Origin: an uncultured Oscillospiraceae bacterium
GTDB lineage: Bacteria; Bacillota; Clostridia; Oscillospirales; Oscillospiraceae
DNA length: 12,911 nucleotides
Reading direction: 5' to 3'
Assembly: GCA_934668285.1 (NCBI GenBank)
Contig: CAKUNB010000035.1
Location: forward strand, 1 to 12,911
Part shown: positions 1 through 8,412 of the stretch, in pieces
How positions within the stretch are numbered: the first letter of the stretch is position 1
How the letters are laid out: every line of letters begins with the position of its first letter
The notes under the pieces: model-generated
Database searches by the model: none
The model's input: only the letters and a program-made list of their open reading frames with translations
Told to the model about the DNA's origin: nothing
Position numbers and translations under genes: made by a program

Positions 1-2226
1 GTGACGGGGCAGCTTGTCCGGCTGATGCTGGTGGAGCATGATTACTATGAGGGGAAGGCCATCCGCAACCAGACGCGCACGACCAGCGTGACGGCCTCGC
101 GCGGCACGATCTACGACCGCAATATGGAGGTGCTGGCCGCCTCGACGAGCGTGGAGAACATCTTCCTCGACCCCTTGGAGCTGAAGCAGAACAAGGTCGA
201 TGTTGACGCGCTGGCAAGGAAGCTTGCGCCGCTGCTCGATGTTTCCGAGGCGTTTATCAAAAAGCAGGCCGAGGACACCAGCCTGCGCTATAAAATGCTC
301 AAGCGGCGGCAGGATCGCGCCGTCTGTGACGCGGTGCGCGAGCTGATCGCGGAGGAAAAGCTGTCCGGCGTTCATCTGGAGCCGGACTCCATGCGCTACT
401 ACCCGAATCACAGCGTAGCTTCCCAGCTGCTGGGCTTTACCAACACCGAAAATGTCGGCTCCGAGGGCTTGGAGTCTTACTATAATAAGCAATTGCAGGG
501 CACGGCGGGCGCGGTGATTACCACCAAGGGCAACAACGAGACCGAAATGCTCTATTCCTATGAAAAATACTACGAGGCCTCGGACGGCGAGAGCCTTGTG
601 CTGACGCTGGATCTGACGGTGCAGCGGGCGCTGGAAAAGCAGATGCGCGACGCCATCGACCGCTACGACGTGCTCAACGGCGCGTTCGGCATCGTCATGG
701 ACGTCAATAACGGCGATATTCTGGCCATGGCGACGCTCGGCGGCTACGACCCGAACAGCTATCTTGAAATCTTTGACCCTTCTCAAAGCGCCGCGCTGGA
801 GGAGCAGTATCAGGCGGCGGCAGAAAAGCCCGAGGGAACGCAGGAGCGTACCGACGCCTTTGCCGCCTATAACGAGGCGGTCGCGGCGGCGCGGCTGAAG
901 CAGTGGCGCAACCGCTGCGTTTCCGACGGTTATGAGCCAGGCTCGACCTTTAAGGTCATCACGCTGGCCTCGGCGCTGGACAGCGGCGCGGTCGATCTGC
1001 AAAATACCTTTTACTGCCGCGGCGCGGAGAAATTTGAGGGCCGCTCGCAGATCCTCAATTGCTGGCGGCATCAGGGCCACGGGTCGGAAACGACCGCGCA
1101 GGCGCTGCAAAACTCCTGCAACCTCGCCTTTGCCCACATTGGCCTGCTGACCGGCGGCGAAACGCTCTACAATTACTGCAAGGCCTTCGGCCTGATGGAC
1201 ACGACCGGCATCGACCTGCCCGGCGAGGCCAAGGGGCTGTTTCACAGCCGCGAGCACCTTGCCGACAACGCCGCCTACGGCACGAGCTATCTGATTTCCA
1301 CCTCTTTCGGCCAGACCGTGAAGCCGACGCCCATGCAGGTGGTGCGGGCGGTTGCGGCGGTCATGAACGGCGGGTATCTTTTGCAGCCGCACCTGGTTTC
1401 GCAGGTGCTCGATGCGGACGGAGCGGTGCTGGAAACGCACGGCCGCGAGGTCATCCGGCAGGTGATTTCCGAGGAGACCTCCGCGACCATGTGCGAGCTG
1501 CTGGAGTCGGTCGTCGCCGTCGGCACGGCGAAAAATGCGCAGGTCGCGGGCTACCGCATCGGCGGCAAGACCGGCACGGCGGAAAAGACCGACCAGCGCG
1601 ACGCCTCCGGCCAGCTCACGAAGGATAAGATCGTCTCCTTCATCGGCGTTGCGCCGATGGAGTCGCCGCAGTACGTCGTGCTCATCGCGCTCGACACGCC
1701 GAATCCCGCGACGGGGCTGTATGTCTCCGGCGGCGTGATGGCGGCGCCGACGGTCGCGGCGGTGTTTGAGGACATTTTACCCTACCTCGGCGTGGAGCCG
1801 GACTACAGCGCGGACGAAATGTACCGCGTGAACGTATCGATGCCGTCCGTGGAGGGGCTGAGTATCTCCGAGGCAGCGAAGCTGCTGAAGGAAAATTCAC
1901 TAAACTATAAGACCGTCGGCAGCGGCAGCCGCGTGGTCAGCCAGATTCCGGCGGCGGGACGCGCCGTGCCGGGGCTTTCCACGGTGCTGCTGTACACCGA
2001 CGATTCCGCGCCGGACGGCACGGTCACGGTGCCGAATCTGCTCGGCAAGACCGCACAGGAGGCGACGGAGCTGCTGACGCCGCTTGGCCTGTATTTACAG
2101 CCGAAGGGCGCGGACAGCACCGCGTGGCGCGTCGTCGCCACGGCGCAGGACCTTTCGCCGGGCACGGAGGTCGAGCGCGGCACGACGGTCACCGTGCTCT
2201 TTACGGACACCAATGATATGGATTAG
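1..2226 (+). CDS. Class B penicillin-binding protein (SpoVD/PBP2B-like transpeptidase), 5'-partial
   Basis: Septal or sporulation D,D-transpeptidase that cross-links new peptidoglycan with its SEDS partner FtsW. The reading frame is open from base 1, and the product starts directly in the segment that normally follows the N-terminal membrane anchor, so the anchor and true start lie upstream; the GTG at base 1 is not a credible start. In window numbering: an RG-x-IYDRN dimerisation-domain motif near residue 35, nucleophile motif STFK (Ser315, Lys318), SCN (372-374) and KTGT (523-526), all intact. Two PASTA repeats follow, about 612-668 and 675-738. Roughly 30 extra residues rich in Ala, Glu and Gln sit between the DPNSY motif and the WRN motif before the nucleophile. 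The stop TAG overlaps the murE Shine-Dalgarno. Two PASTA repeats recall vegetative PBP2B/PBP2x rather than the single repeat of B. subtilis SpoVD, so spoVD versus pbpB/ftsI is not settled. The family is certain; the exact role is not. Confidence 0.95.
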   Translation: MTGQLVRLMLVEHDYYEGKAIRNQTRTTSVTASRGTIYDRNMEVLAASTSVENIFLDPLELKQNKVDVDALARKLAPLLDVSEAFIKKQAEDTSLRYKMLKRRQDRAVCDAVRELIAEEKLSGVHLEPDSMRYYPNHSVASQLLGFTNTENVGSEGLESYYNKQLQGTAGAVITTKGNNETEMLYSYEKYYEASDGESLVLTLDLTVQRALEKQMRDAIDRYDVLNGAFGIVMDVNNGDILAMATLGGYDPNSYLEIFDPSQSAALEEQYQAAAEKPEGTQERTDAFAAYNEAVAAARLKQWRNRCVSDGYEPGSTFKVITLASALDSGAVDLQNTFYCRGAEKFEGRSQILNCWRHQGHGSETTAQALQNSCNLAFAHIGLLTGGETLYNYCKAFGLMDTTGIDLPGEAKGLFHSREHLADNAAYGTSYLISTSFGQTVKPTPMQVVRAVAAVMNGGYLLQPHLVSQVLDADGAVLETHGREVIRQVISEETSATMCELLESVVAVGTAKNAQVAGYRIGGKTGTAEKTDQRDASGQLTKDKIVSFIGVAPMESPQYVVLIALDTPNPATGLYVSGGVMAAPTVAAVFEDILPYLGVEPDYSADEMYRVNVSMPSVEGLSISEAAKLLKENSLNYKTVGSGSRVVSQIPAAGRAVPGLSTVLLYTDDSAPDGTVTVPNLLGKTAQEATELLTPLGLYLQPKGADSTAWRVVATAQDLSPGTEVERGTTVTVLFTDTNDMD

Positions 2227-2236
2227 GAGAAAGACC

Positions 2237-3679
2237 ATGAAATTAAAGGAGCTGCTTGCGGGGATCGCGGTATTGGAGACCAACGCGCCGATGGACATGG
2301 AGATCGGCGGCGTGGGCTATGCGTCGAATCAGGTGCAGGCGGGCGAGCTGTTTGCCGCGGTGCCGGGCTACGCGACGGACGGGCACAAGTATATCCCCGA
2401 CGCCATTGCGCGCGGCGCGGCGGTGATCCTCTGCGAGCGCGATATGCCGGACAGCACGCCGTGGGTGCGCGTGGCCTCGACGCGGGCGGCGCTGGCGCAG
2501 CTCGGCGCGAACTGGTACGGCCATCCGGCCGAGGCCATGCAGGTGATTGGCGTGACCGGCACGAACGGCAAGACCTCCGTGACGTATCTGCTCAAAACAC
2601 TGCTGGAAACGGCGCTTGGCGCGAAGGTCGGCCTGATCGGCACGATCTGCAATCTCATCGGCGACGAGGAGCTGCCGACGGAGCGCACCACGCCGGAGAG
2701 CTTTGCACTGCAAGGAATTCTGGCCAAAATGCGCGACGCGGGCTGCACGCACGTGGTGATGGAGGTGTCCTCTCACGCGCTCTATCTGCACCGCGTGGAT
2801 GAGATTCCCTTCCGCGTGGGCGCGTTTACGAACCTGACGGAGGACCATCTGGACTTCCACGGCACGATGGAAAACTACCGCAGGGCCAAAGCGCTGCTCT
2901 TTACCCGCTGTGAAAAGGGCGTGTTCAATCTCGACGACCCGACGGCGGAAAAAATGATTGCCGACGCCTCCTGCGAAATCTACACGGTCGGCACGACCGA
3001 TAAGGCGCAGCTGGTCGGCGAGAATATTGAGCTGGGCGCTGACTATGTGCGGCTGACGCTGCGCGAGGGCGAAGAGACCGCGCAGCTCCGCATCGGCATC
3101 CCCGGCCGCTTTACGGTCAGCAATGCGCTGATCGCCGCCGGTATCGCGCGGCAGCTCGGCATTTCGCTTGACGCGGCGGCAACGGCGCTGTCCGGCGCGA
3201 AGGGTGTGAAGGGCCGCATCGAGGTCGTGCCCACGCCGGGCAGGGATTACACCGTGCTCATCGACTATGCGCACACGCCGGACGGACTAGAAAACGTGCT
3301 GCACTCCGTCCGCGACTTCTGCCGGGGCAGGCTGATCGTCGTTTTCGGCTGCGGCGGCGACCGCGACCGCGCAAAGCGCCCGATCATGGGCCACATTGCC
3401 GAAACGCTTGCCGACTTGGTCATTGTGACCTCGGATAACCCCCGCACGGAGGAGCCGATGGCAATTATCCGCGACATTCTGACCGGAATGACCCGAAAGC
3501 CTGCGCTTGTAGAGGAAAATCGCCGCCGCGCAATTCGACAAGCCTTGCGTTATGCGCAAAAAAATGATATAGTAGTCCTCGCCGGTAAGGGACATGAAAC
3601 CTACCAGATTCTCGGGACGGAAAAAACACATCTGGATGAACGCGAGGAGGTTGCCTCGGCTTTATGGGAAAGCAAATGA
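2237..3679 (+). CDS. murE: UDP-N-acetylmuramoyl-L-alanyl-D-glutamate--2,6-diaminopimelate ligase MurE
   Basis: Cytoplasmic ATP-dependent Mur ligase that adds the third stem-peptide residue. The start at 2237 follows AGGAGA (2225-2230) with six bases between and lies ten bases after the PBP stop. The frame is open upstream to 2084, but that part overlaps the PBP gene and looks unlike MurE. The 480-residue product is of family length. Motifs: P-loop GTNGKT (108-113), MEVSSHAL (175-182), and the expected carbamylated lysine in RRAKALLF (Lys218). DNPR (400-403) is the known recognition signature for meso-diaminopimelate, so a mDAP-type wall is inferred; Lys-adding enzymes differ here. The 3' end overlaps the murF start by 16 bases, suggesting translational coupling. 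Confidence 0.97.
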   Translation: MKLKELLAGIAVLETNAPMDMEIGGVGYASNQVQAGELFAAVPGYATDGHKYIPDAIARGAAVILCERDMPDSTPWVRVASTRAALAQLGANWYGHPAEAMQVIGVTGTNGKTSVTYLLKTLLETALGAKVGLIGTICNLIGDEELPTERTTPESFALQGILAKMRDAGCTHVVMEVSSHALYLHRVDEIPFRVGAFTNLTEDHLDFHGTMENYRRAKALLFTRCEKGVFNLDDPTAEKMIADASCEIYTVGTTDKAQLVGENIELGADYVRLTLREGEETAQLRIGIPGRFTVSNALIAAGIARQLGISLDAAATALSGAKGVKGRIEVVPTPGRDYTVLIDYAHTPDGLENVLHSVRDFCRGRLIVVFGCGGDRDRAKRPIMGHIAETLADLVIVTSDNPRTEEPMAIIRDILTGMTRKPALVEENRRRAIRQALRYAQKNDIVVLAGKGHETYQILGTEKTHLDEREEVASALWESK

Positions 3680-5031
3680 TCTCCTTGGGGCAGGCTGCGG
3701 CATGGTGCGGCGGCCGCGTCTCCGAGGCATATCAGGATATTACATTTTTCGGCGCGAATTTCGACACGCGGCGGCTTGCCGCCGGCGAGCTGTTTGTCGC
3801 GCTGAAGGGGCAGCGCGACGGCCATGAGTTTGCCCGCGCGGCAATCGAGCGCGGCGCGGCTGCTGTTCTGGCCAGCGAGCCACTGCCGGAGGACATTCCG
3901 GCCATCTATACGGACGACACGCGCAGGGCGCTGCAGAGCATCGCGGCGGCGTGGCGGCGGCAGCTTACCTGCAAGGTCGTCGGCGTAACCGGCAGCGTCG
4001 GCAAGACGACGACGAAGGAAATGATCGCCGCCGTGCTTTCGCAGCGCTACCGCACAGTGAAGACCGTGCAGAACTTCAATAACGACATCGGCGTGCCGGT
4101 GATGCTGCTGCAGCTGCCGCCGGAGTGCGAGATGGCGGTGCTGGAAATGGGCATGAACCACTTTGGTGAGCTGTCCGTCCTGACGCGGCTGGCGCAGCCC
4201 GATCTGGCGCTCATCACGAATGTCGGTACGATGCACATTGAAAATCTCGGCTCCCGCGAGGGAATTCTAAAGGCAAAGCTGGAGATTCTGGAGGGACTGC
4301 GGCCGGGCGGCCGCGTTGTATTCAATGGCGACAACGACCTTCTGTCCCGCGAGGCGGAGCGTTACGGCGCGATTACCTTCGGCATGAGCGAGGACTGCGC
4401 GGTGCGCGGCAGTGATCTTCAGACGCACGACGGACAGACGGACTTCACTGTCACCGCCGGAAGACTGCGGTTTCCCGTGACGCTGCCGCTGACCGGAGAG
4501 CATAACGTTCTCGATGCGCTGGCGGCTGCGGCGGTCGGACTGGAGTTCGGCGTTTCGCCGGAGCAGATCAGCGCGGCGCTGCAAAATTTTCAGAACACCG
4601 GCCACCGGCAGCGCCTGCTGACCGTCGGCGGCGTGCAGATCATCGACGACTGCTACAACGCTGGGCCGGAGTCCATGCGCGCGGCGCTAAATGTGCTGGC
4701 GCAGGCCAAGGGGCGGCGCATTGCGGTGCTCGGCGGTATGCTGGAGCTGGGCGATTATGCCGCGCAGGCGCATTTCGACGTCGGCGCGTATGCCGCCGGA
4801 CGGGCGGAGCTGCTGTATGCCTACGGCGAAAACAGTGATAATTACGTGCGCGGCGCAGCGGAAAACGGCCTGACCCGCGCAAGAAAATTCGACACGCACG
4901 AGGCGCTTTTCGCCGCGCTGCGCACGGAGCTGCGCGCCGGCGATACGGTGCTGCTCAAGGGCAGCCGCGGGATGCACATGGAGCGTGTGCTTGAATTACT
5001 GACAGAAGACAGCAAAAACGGAGGAAACTGA
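3664..5031 (+). CDS. murF: UDP-N-acetylmuramoyl-tripeptide--D-alanyl-D-alanine ligase MurF
   Basis: Cytoplasmic Mur ligase that adds D-Ala-D-Ala to complete the UDP-MurNAc-pentapeptide. Product 455 residues, normal for MurF. It has an N-terminal domain with the DTRRLAAGELFVAL stretch typical of MurE/MurF, the P-loop GSVGKTT (110-116), a central ligase domain with the MGMNHFGE segment, and a C-terminal domain with DDCYNAGPESM and KGSRGMHME motifs. Two starts are possible. ATG 3664 lies 13 bases after GAGGAGG (3644-3650) and overlaps murE by 16 bases. ATG 3676 forms an ATGA overlap with the murE stop but is 25 bases from that site. I chose 3664 for its closer ribosome site; the choice changes only four residues. 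Only one base separates its stop from the mraY start. Confidence 0.96.
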   Translation: MGKQMISLGQAAAWCGGRVSEAYQDITFFGANFDTRRLAAGELFVALKGQRDGHEFARAAIERGAAAVLASEPLPEDIPAIYTDDTRRALQSIAAAWRRQLTCKVVGVTGSVGKTTTKEMIAAVLSQRYRTVKTVQNFNNDIGVPVMLLQLPPECEMAVLEMGMNHFGELSVLTRLAQPDLALITNVGTMHIENLGSREGILKAKLEILEGLRPGGRVVFNGDNDLLSREAERYGAITFGMSEDCAVRGSDLQTHDGQTDFTVTAGRLRFPVTLPLTGEHNVLDALAAAAVGLEFGVSPEQISAALQNFQNTGHRQRLLTVGGVQIIDDCYNAGPESMRAALNVLAQAKGRRIAVLGGMLELGDYAAQAHFDVGAYAAGRAELLYAYGENSDNYVRGAAENGLTRARKFDTHEALFAALRTELRAGDTVLLKGSRGMHMERVLELLTEDSKNGGN

Positions 5032-5032
5032 T

Positions 5033-6028
5033 ATGGGTGCGAATATTTACTGGGTGCTCGGCGCGGTAATTGCGGGCTTTGTGGCCGCGGTGCTGCTGGG
5101 GCGGGTGCTGATTCCGGCGCTGCGGGCGCTGAAGGCGGGCCAGTCCATCCGTGAGGTCGGCCCGAAGTGGCACAACGGCAAGGCGGGAACGCCGACGATG
5201 GGCGGCCTCGTGTTTATCGCGGCCTCGGCGCTGTGCATTCCGTTCAGCATTTTCGCGCTCCGGAACGGGGAATATTCGCAGCTTCTGGTGCTGGCGCTTG
5301 CGCTGATGTTCGGCGCAATCGGCTTCTATGACGACTTCATCAAGGTCAAGAAGAAGCGCAACCTCGGCTTGACGGGCCTGCAGAAGCTGGTGCTTCAGGT
5401 CGCGGCGGCAGTCATTTTTCTGCTGGCGATGCACTACACCGGCGCACTGAAATACGACCTGTATATTCCGTTTGTCAAGGAGCCGGTCGTCTCCGTGCCG
5501 CCGGTGCTGTACCTGATCGTTGCAATTTTTGCCATCGTTGGCTGCGTGAACGCGGTCAACCTGACTGACGGCATCGACGGCCTCGCCACGGGCGTTACGA
5601 TGCCGGTGATGGTGTTTTTCACGCTGGTTGCCGTTTCTATGAAGCGGCTGGGGCTGGCGACCTTTCCGGCGGCACTGCTGGGCGGTCTGGGCGGCTTCCT
5701 GAGCTATAATTTCTACCCCGCCAAGGTGTTCATGGGCGACACCGGCTCGCTGTTTCTCGGCGGCGCGGTCGTCGGCATGGCCTTCGCGCTGGATATGCCG
5801 CTGGTGCTGCTGCTCGTCGGTCTGATCTATATCATCGAAACGCTTTCCGATATCATTCAGGTCACGTATTTCAAGCTCTCCCACGGCAAGCGCGTGTTCA
5901 AAATGGCGCCGATTCACCACCACTTTGAAATGTGCGGCTGGTCGGAGAAGAAAATCTGGACGGTTTTCGTCTCCGTTACCGTGCTCATGTGCGTGCTGGC
6001 GTGGTTCGGCGTGAAGAATTGGTTTTAA
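5033..6028 (+). CDS. mraY: Phospho-N-acetylmuramoyl-pentapeptide-transferase MraY
   Basis: Polytopic membrane enzyme that transfers phospho-MurNAc-pentapeptide from UDP to undecaprenyl phosphate, giving lipid I. The 331-residue length fits the family. Diagnostic motifs are all present: GPKWHNGKAGTPTMGG after the first membrane helix, the Asp pair DDFIK (Asp100, Asp101) followed by KKRNLGLTGLQK, NLTDGIDGLATG (from Asn176), NFYPAKVFMGDTGS, and the triple His of APIHHHFE (His295-297). About ten hydrophobic segments are visible, starting at residue 5. GGAGG at 5020-5024 gives an eight-base spacing, and the murF stop and mraY start are fused as TGATATG. In Bacillus-type clusters murD follows mraY; here ftsW does. 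Confidence 0.98.
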   Translation: MGANIYWVLGAVIAGFVAAVLLGRVLIPALRALKAGQSIREVGPKWHNGKAGTPTMGGLVFIAASALCIPFSIFALRNGEYSQLLVLALALMFGAIGFYDDFIKVKKKRNLGLTGLQKLVLQVAAAVIFLLAMHYTGALKYDLYIPFVKEPVVSVPPVLYLIVAIFAIVGCVNAVNLTDGIDGLATGVTMPVMVFFTLVAVSMKRLGLATFPAALLGGLGGFLSYNFYPAKVFMGDTGSLFLGGAVVGMAFALDMPLVLLLVGLIYIIETLSDIIQVTYFKLSHGKRVFKMAPIHHHFEMCGWSEKKIWTVFVSVTVLMCVLAWFGVKNWF

Positions 6029-6057
6029 TTCGGTAACTCTCTGAGAGGAGGTCGTCA

Positions 6058-7203
6058 ATGCCCCGCGAGTTGTCGCTTCGCGCGGGAAATCGCAAGACGA
6101 CAAAGAGCGATCTCGGCGCAATTGATCTGCCGTACTTTTTCCTGACCCTGCTGCTGGTCGCCGTCGGGCTGATCGTGCTGCTTTCGGCAAGCTACGCGCG
6201 GGCGTACCATGTGACGGGGAACTCTGCCAGCTATTTTACAAGCCAGCTCGTATTTGCCCTGATGGGCATTGCGGTCATGCTGCTGGTCAGCCGCGTGCCT
6301 TACGACTGGTACCGCAAATTCTACCGCGCGATCTACGCCGTGACGGTGCTGCTGCTTCTGGCGGTGCTGCTCGTCGGCACGAACGTCAATGGCGCGACGC
6401 GGTGGATCAACCTCGGCTTTACCCAGTTTCAGCCCTCGGAAATCGCCAAATTCTCTCTGATTCTGACGCTTTCCGTCATTATGAGCCGCTATCGCGACGA
6501 AATCAAATCGCTGCGGGTGTTTTTCCTGTGCGCCGGTTCGCTGCTGCTGATCGCGGTGCTGCTGATTCTGGAGCCGCATTTTTCTGCGACGATTATCATT
6601 GCCTCGCTGTGCTTCTGCATGATGGCAGTCGGCGGGGTCAACTGGAAATATCTGGGTCTGGTGATGGCCCTCGGCGGCGCGGGGCTGCTGCTTCTGCTGC
6701 TGACCGGCGGCTATACGAGCGAGCGCATCACCGCGTGGCTCGATCCGGAATCCGATCCGCTGGACTCCGGCCTGCAGATTTTGCAGTCGGAATACGCCAT
6801 CGGCTCCGGCGGCCTGCTGGGGCTGGGGCTTGGCAAGGGGCGGCAGAAGTATCTCTACCTCCCCGAGGAGCATAACGATTATATTTTTGCGATTGCCTGC
6901 GAGGAGCTGGGCTTTCTCGGCGCGGCGGCGATTTTGCTGCTGTTTGCCATGCTCATCCTGCGCGGCTACTGGATTGCGATTCATGCGCGCGACCGCTTTT
7001 CCATGCTGCTGGGCATGGGGCTGACGACGCTGCTTGCGCTGCAGGTGCTGCTCAATGTGGCGGTCGTGACGAACCTTCTGCCCGCGACGGGCATTTCGCT
7101 GCCGTTCTTCTCCTCCGGCGGAACGGCGCTGATCATGCAGCTTGCCGAATGCGGCATCGTGCTGAACATTTCCAGAAGCATCGAGGGCGCCTCCGGCGCA
7201 TAG
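6058..7203 (+). CDS. ftsW: SEDS-family peptidoglycan glycosyltransferase FtsW (SpoVE-like)
   Basis: Integral membrane lipid II polymerase of the SEDS family (FtsW/RodA/SpoVE), expected to act with the class B PBP at the left edge. Product 381 residues. A basic cytoplasmic N-terminus of about 22 residues precedes the first helix (IDLPYFFLTLLL onward), and about ten hydrophobic helices can be traced. Family signatures: NGATRWINLG, QPSEIAKF, GLGKGRQKYLYLPEEHNDYIF with the conserved extracellular Asp (Asp274) matching the catalytic Asp of RodA/FtsW, and the C-terminal GISLPFFSSGGT. The segment LEPHFSAT has His where many relatives have Asp. GAGGAGG (6045-6051) lies six bases before the start. Position after mraY and before murG favours FtsW or SpoVE over RodA; whether it is vegetative or sporulation-specific cannot be told. 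Confidence 0.95.
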   Translation: MPRELSLRAGNRKTTKSDLGAIDLPYFFLTLLLVAVGLIVLLSASYARAYHVTGNSASYFTSQLVFALMGIAVMLLVSRVPYDWYRKFYRAIYAVTVLLLLAVLLVGTNVNGATRWINLGFTQFQPSEIAKFSLILTLSVIMSRYRDEIKSLRVFFLCAGSLLLIAVLLILEPHFSATIIIASLCFCMMAVGGVNWKYLGLVMALGGAGLLLLLLTGGYTSERITAWLDPESDPLDSGLQILQSEYAIGSGGLLGLGLGKGRQKYLYLPEEHNDYIFAIACEELGFLGAAAILLLFAMLILRGYWIAIHARDRFSMLLGMGLTTLLALQVLLNVAVVTNLLPATGISLPFFSSGGTALIMQLAECGIVLNISRSIEGASGA

Positions 7204-7221
7204 AAGAAAGGAGCGGAGCGC

Positions 7222-8352
7222 ATGCGGGTGATTTTTACCTGCGGCGGCACAGGCGGGCATATCAATCCCGCGCTTGCTGTTGCAAAGATTCTTCGCGAAC
7301 GCAGACCGGACTGCGAAATTCTGTTTGTCGGCGCGGACGACGGCATGGAGACCAAGCTGGTTCCGCGCGAGGGCTTCCGGATTGAGACGGTTACGATTTC
7401 CAACTATCTCAGAAGCATCACGCCCGCCGCGCTGTGGCATAACGCCAAGGCGGTGGTCACCATTCGCCGCGCCCTGCGCAAGGCCGATCGAATCATCCGC
7501 GAGTTTCAGCCCGACGTCATCCTCGGCACCGGCGGCTATGCCAGCTATCCGACGCTGCGCATGGGCGTGAAAAACGGAATCCCGACGGCGCTGCACGAAT
7601 CCAACGCCGTGCCGGGCCTCGCCACGCGGCTGGTGTGCGACAAGGTGGATAAAATTCTCGTCAGCTTTGCCGAAAGCCGCAAGGAATATAAGCATCAGGA
7701 CCGCGTGATTCCGGTCGGAATGCCGGTGCAGGAGGCCTTTCTCTTTGCCAAGCGCGACGAGGCCCGCCGGGAGCTGGGCTTGGGCGACATGCCGCTCATC
7801 GTTTCGGCGTGGGGCAGCCTCGGCGCGCGGGAGATGAACAAGAAAATCACCCGCTTTATGGAGCTGGAATGCAAGGACAACTGCTTCCGCCACATCCACG
7901 CGACCGGCTCGTTCGGCTGGCGCTGGATGCCGGAGTATGTGAAGGAGCATGGGGTCGATCTGGCGGCGCATCCGCTGATTACCATGCAGGAATATATTTA
8001 TAATATGCCGACCCTGATGGCGGCGGCGGATTTGATCATCAGCCGCGCCGGAGCTTCGACGCTCAATGAGATTGCGGCAGCGGGCACGCCCTGCATCATC
8101 GTGCCCTCGCCGAACGTGACCAATAACCATCAGGAGAAAAACGCCAGAATTCTGGAGCAGCGCGGCGCGGCCGTGGTCATCCGCGAGGAGGACTGCGACG
8201 GCGACCGCCTGTACGCGGCAGCAAAGGAGCTGCTCAGCGACGATGCGCGGCGCGCCGCCATGCGCACGGCGCTGCGCGAGGTCGCGGTGGTGGATTCCGC
8301 CGAGCGGATTTATCGGATCATTCTCGAGCTTGCCAAGCAGGGCAGGCACTGA
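7222..8352 (+). CDS. murG: UDP-GlcNAc--lipid I N-acetylglucosaminyltransferase MurG
   Basis: Peripheral membrane GT-B glycosyltransferase that adds GlcNAc to lipid I on the inner membrane face, making lipid II. Product 376 residues. The N-terminal glycine loop GGTGGH (8-13) and GTGGYASYP form the lipid I side, followed by HESNAVPG (125-132). The C-terminal UDP-GlcNAc domain has SRAGAST with the downstream conserved Glu (274-283) and NNHQEKNA (301-308). The usual GGSxGA loop reads SAWGSLGA, with Trp for the second Gly, a modest departure from Bacillus and E. coli enzymes. AAAGGAG (7207-7213) is eight bases before the start. The stop is followed by a 60-base structured gap before murA. Confidence 0.97.
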   Translation: MRVIFTCGGTGGHINPALAVAKILRERRPDCEILFVGADDGMETKLVPREGFRIETVTISNYLRSITPAALWHNAKAVVTIRRALRKADRIIREFQPDVILGTGGYASYPTLRMGVKNGIPTALHESNAVPGLATRLVCDKVDKILVSFAESRKEYKHQDRVIPVGMPVQEAFLFAKRDEARRELGLGDMPLIVSAWGSLGAREMNKKITRFMELECKDNCFRHIHATGSFGWRWMPEYVKEHGVDLAAHPLITMQEYIYNMPTLMAAADLIISRAGASTLNEIAAAGTPCIIVPSPNVTNNHQEKNARILEQRGAAVVIREEDCDGDRLYAAAKELLSDDARRAAMRTALREVAVVDSAERIYRIILELAKQGRH

Positions 8353-8356
8353 GGCA

Positions 8357-8374
8357 CAGCCGCCGGTACGGCTG
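8357..8374 (+). other. Small hairpin in the murG-murA gap
   Basis: Perfect six-base arms CAGCCG (8357-8362) and CGGCTG (8369-8374) enclose a six-base loop. It begins five bases after the murG stop and has no U-run after it, so it is not a standard intrinsic terminator. It may protect the murG 3' end or form the first half of a tandem structure with the hairpin that follows. It could also be chance in GC-rich DNA. Confidence 0.4.
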
Positions 8375-8383
8375 CATAGGATG

Positions 8384-8412
8384 AGGCAAATTTCCTTTTG
8401 GGAGGTTTGCCT
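8384..8412 (+). promoter_or_regulatory. Hairpin burying the murA Shine-Dalgarno
   Basis: The arms are 8384-8395 (AGGCAAATTTCC) and 8401-8412 (GGAGGTTTGCCT) with the five-base loop TTTTG. They pair over 12 positions: ten Watson-Crick pairs and two G-U wobbles (8391/8405 and 8392/8404). The 3' arm contains the entire GGAGG ribosome site (8401-8405), and the stem ends at the base before the ATG at 8413. No U-run follows, so it is not a terminator. The inferred role is translational control of murA, by an RNA-thermometer-like, coupling or factor-dependent opening. The pairing is directly visible; the function is inference. Confidence 0.6.

Noticed and set aside
2243..3274. 343-residue minus-strand open frame opposite murE
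   Set aside because: Arg/His/Ala-rich shadow of a gene with intact catalytic motifs on the plus strand.
6037..6047. Small CTCT/AGAG hairpin overlapping the ftsW ribosome site
   Set aside because: Only four pairs with a three-base loop; too weak to claim control, unlike the murA hairpin.
4955..6190. 411-residue minus-strand open frame opposite mraY
   Set aside because: Same shadow composition, wholly opposite murF end, mraY and ftsW start; no recognisable motif.
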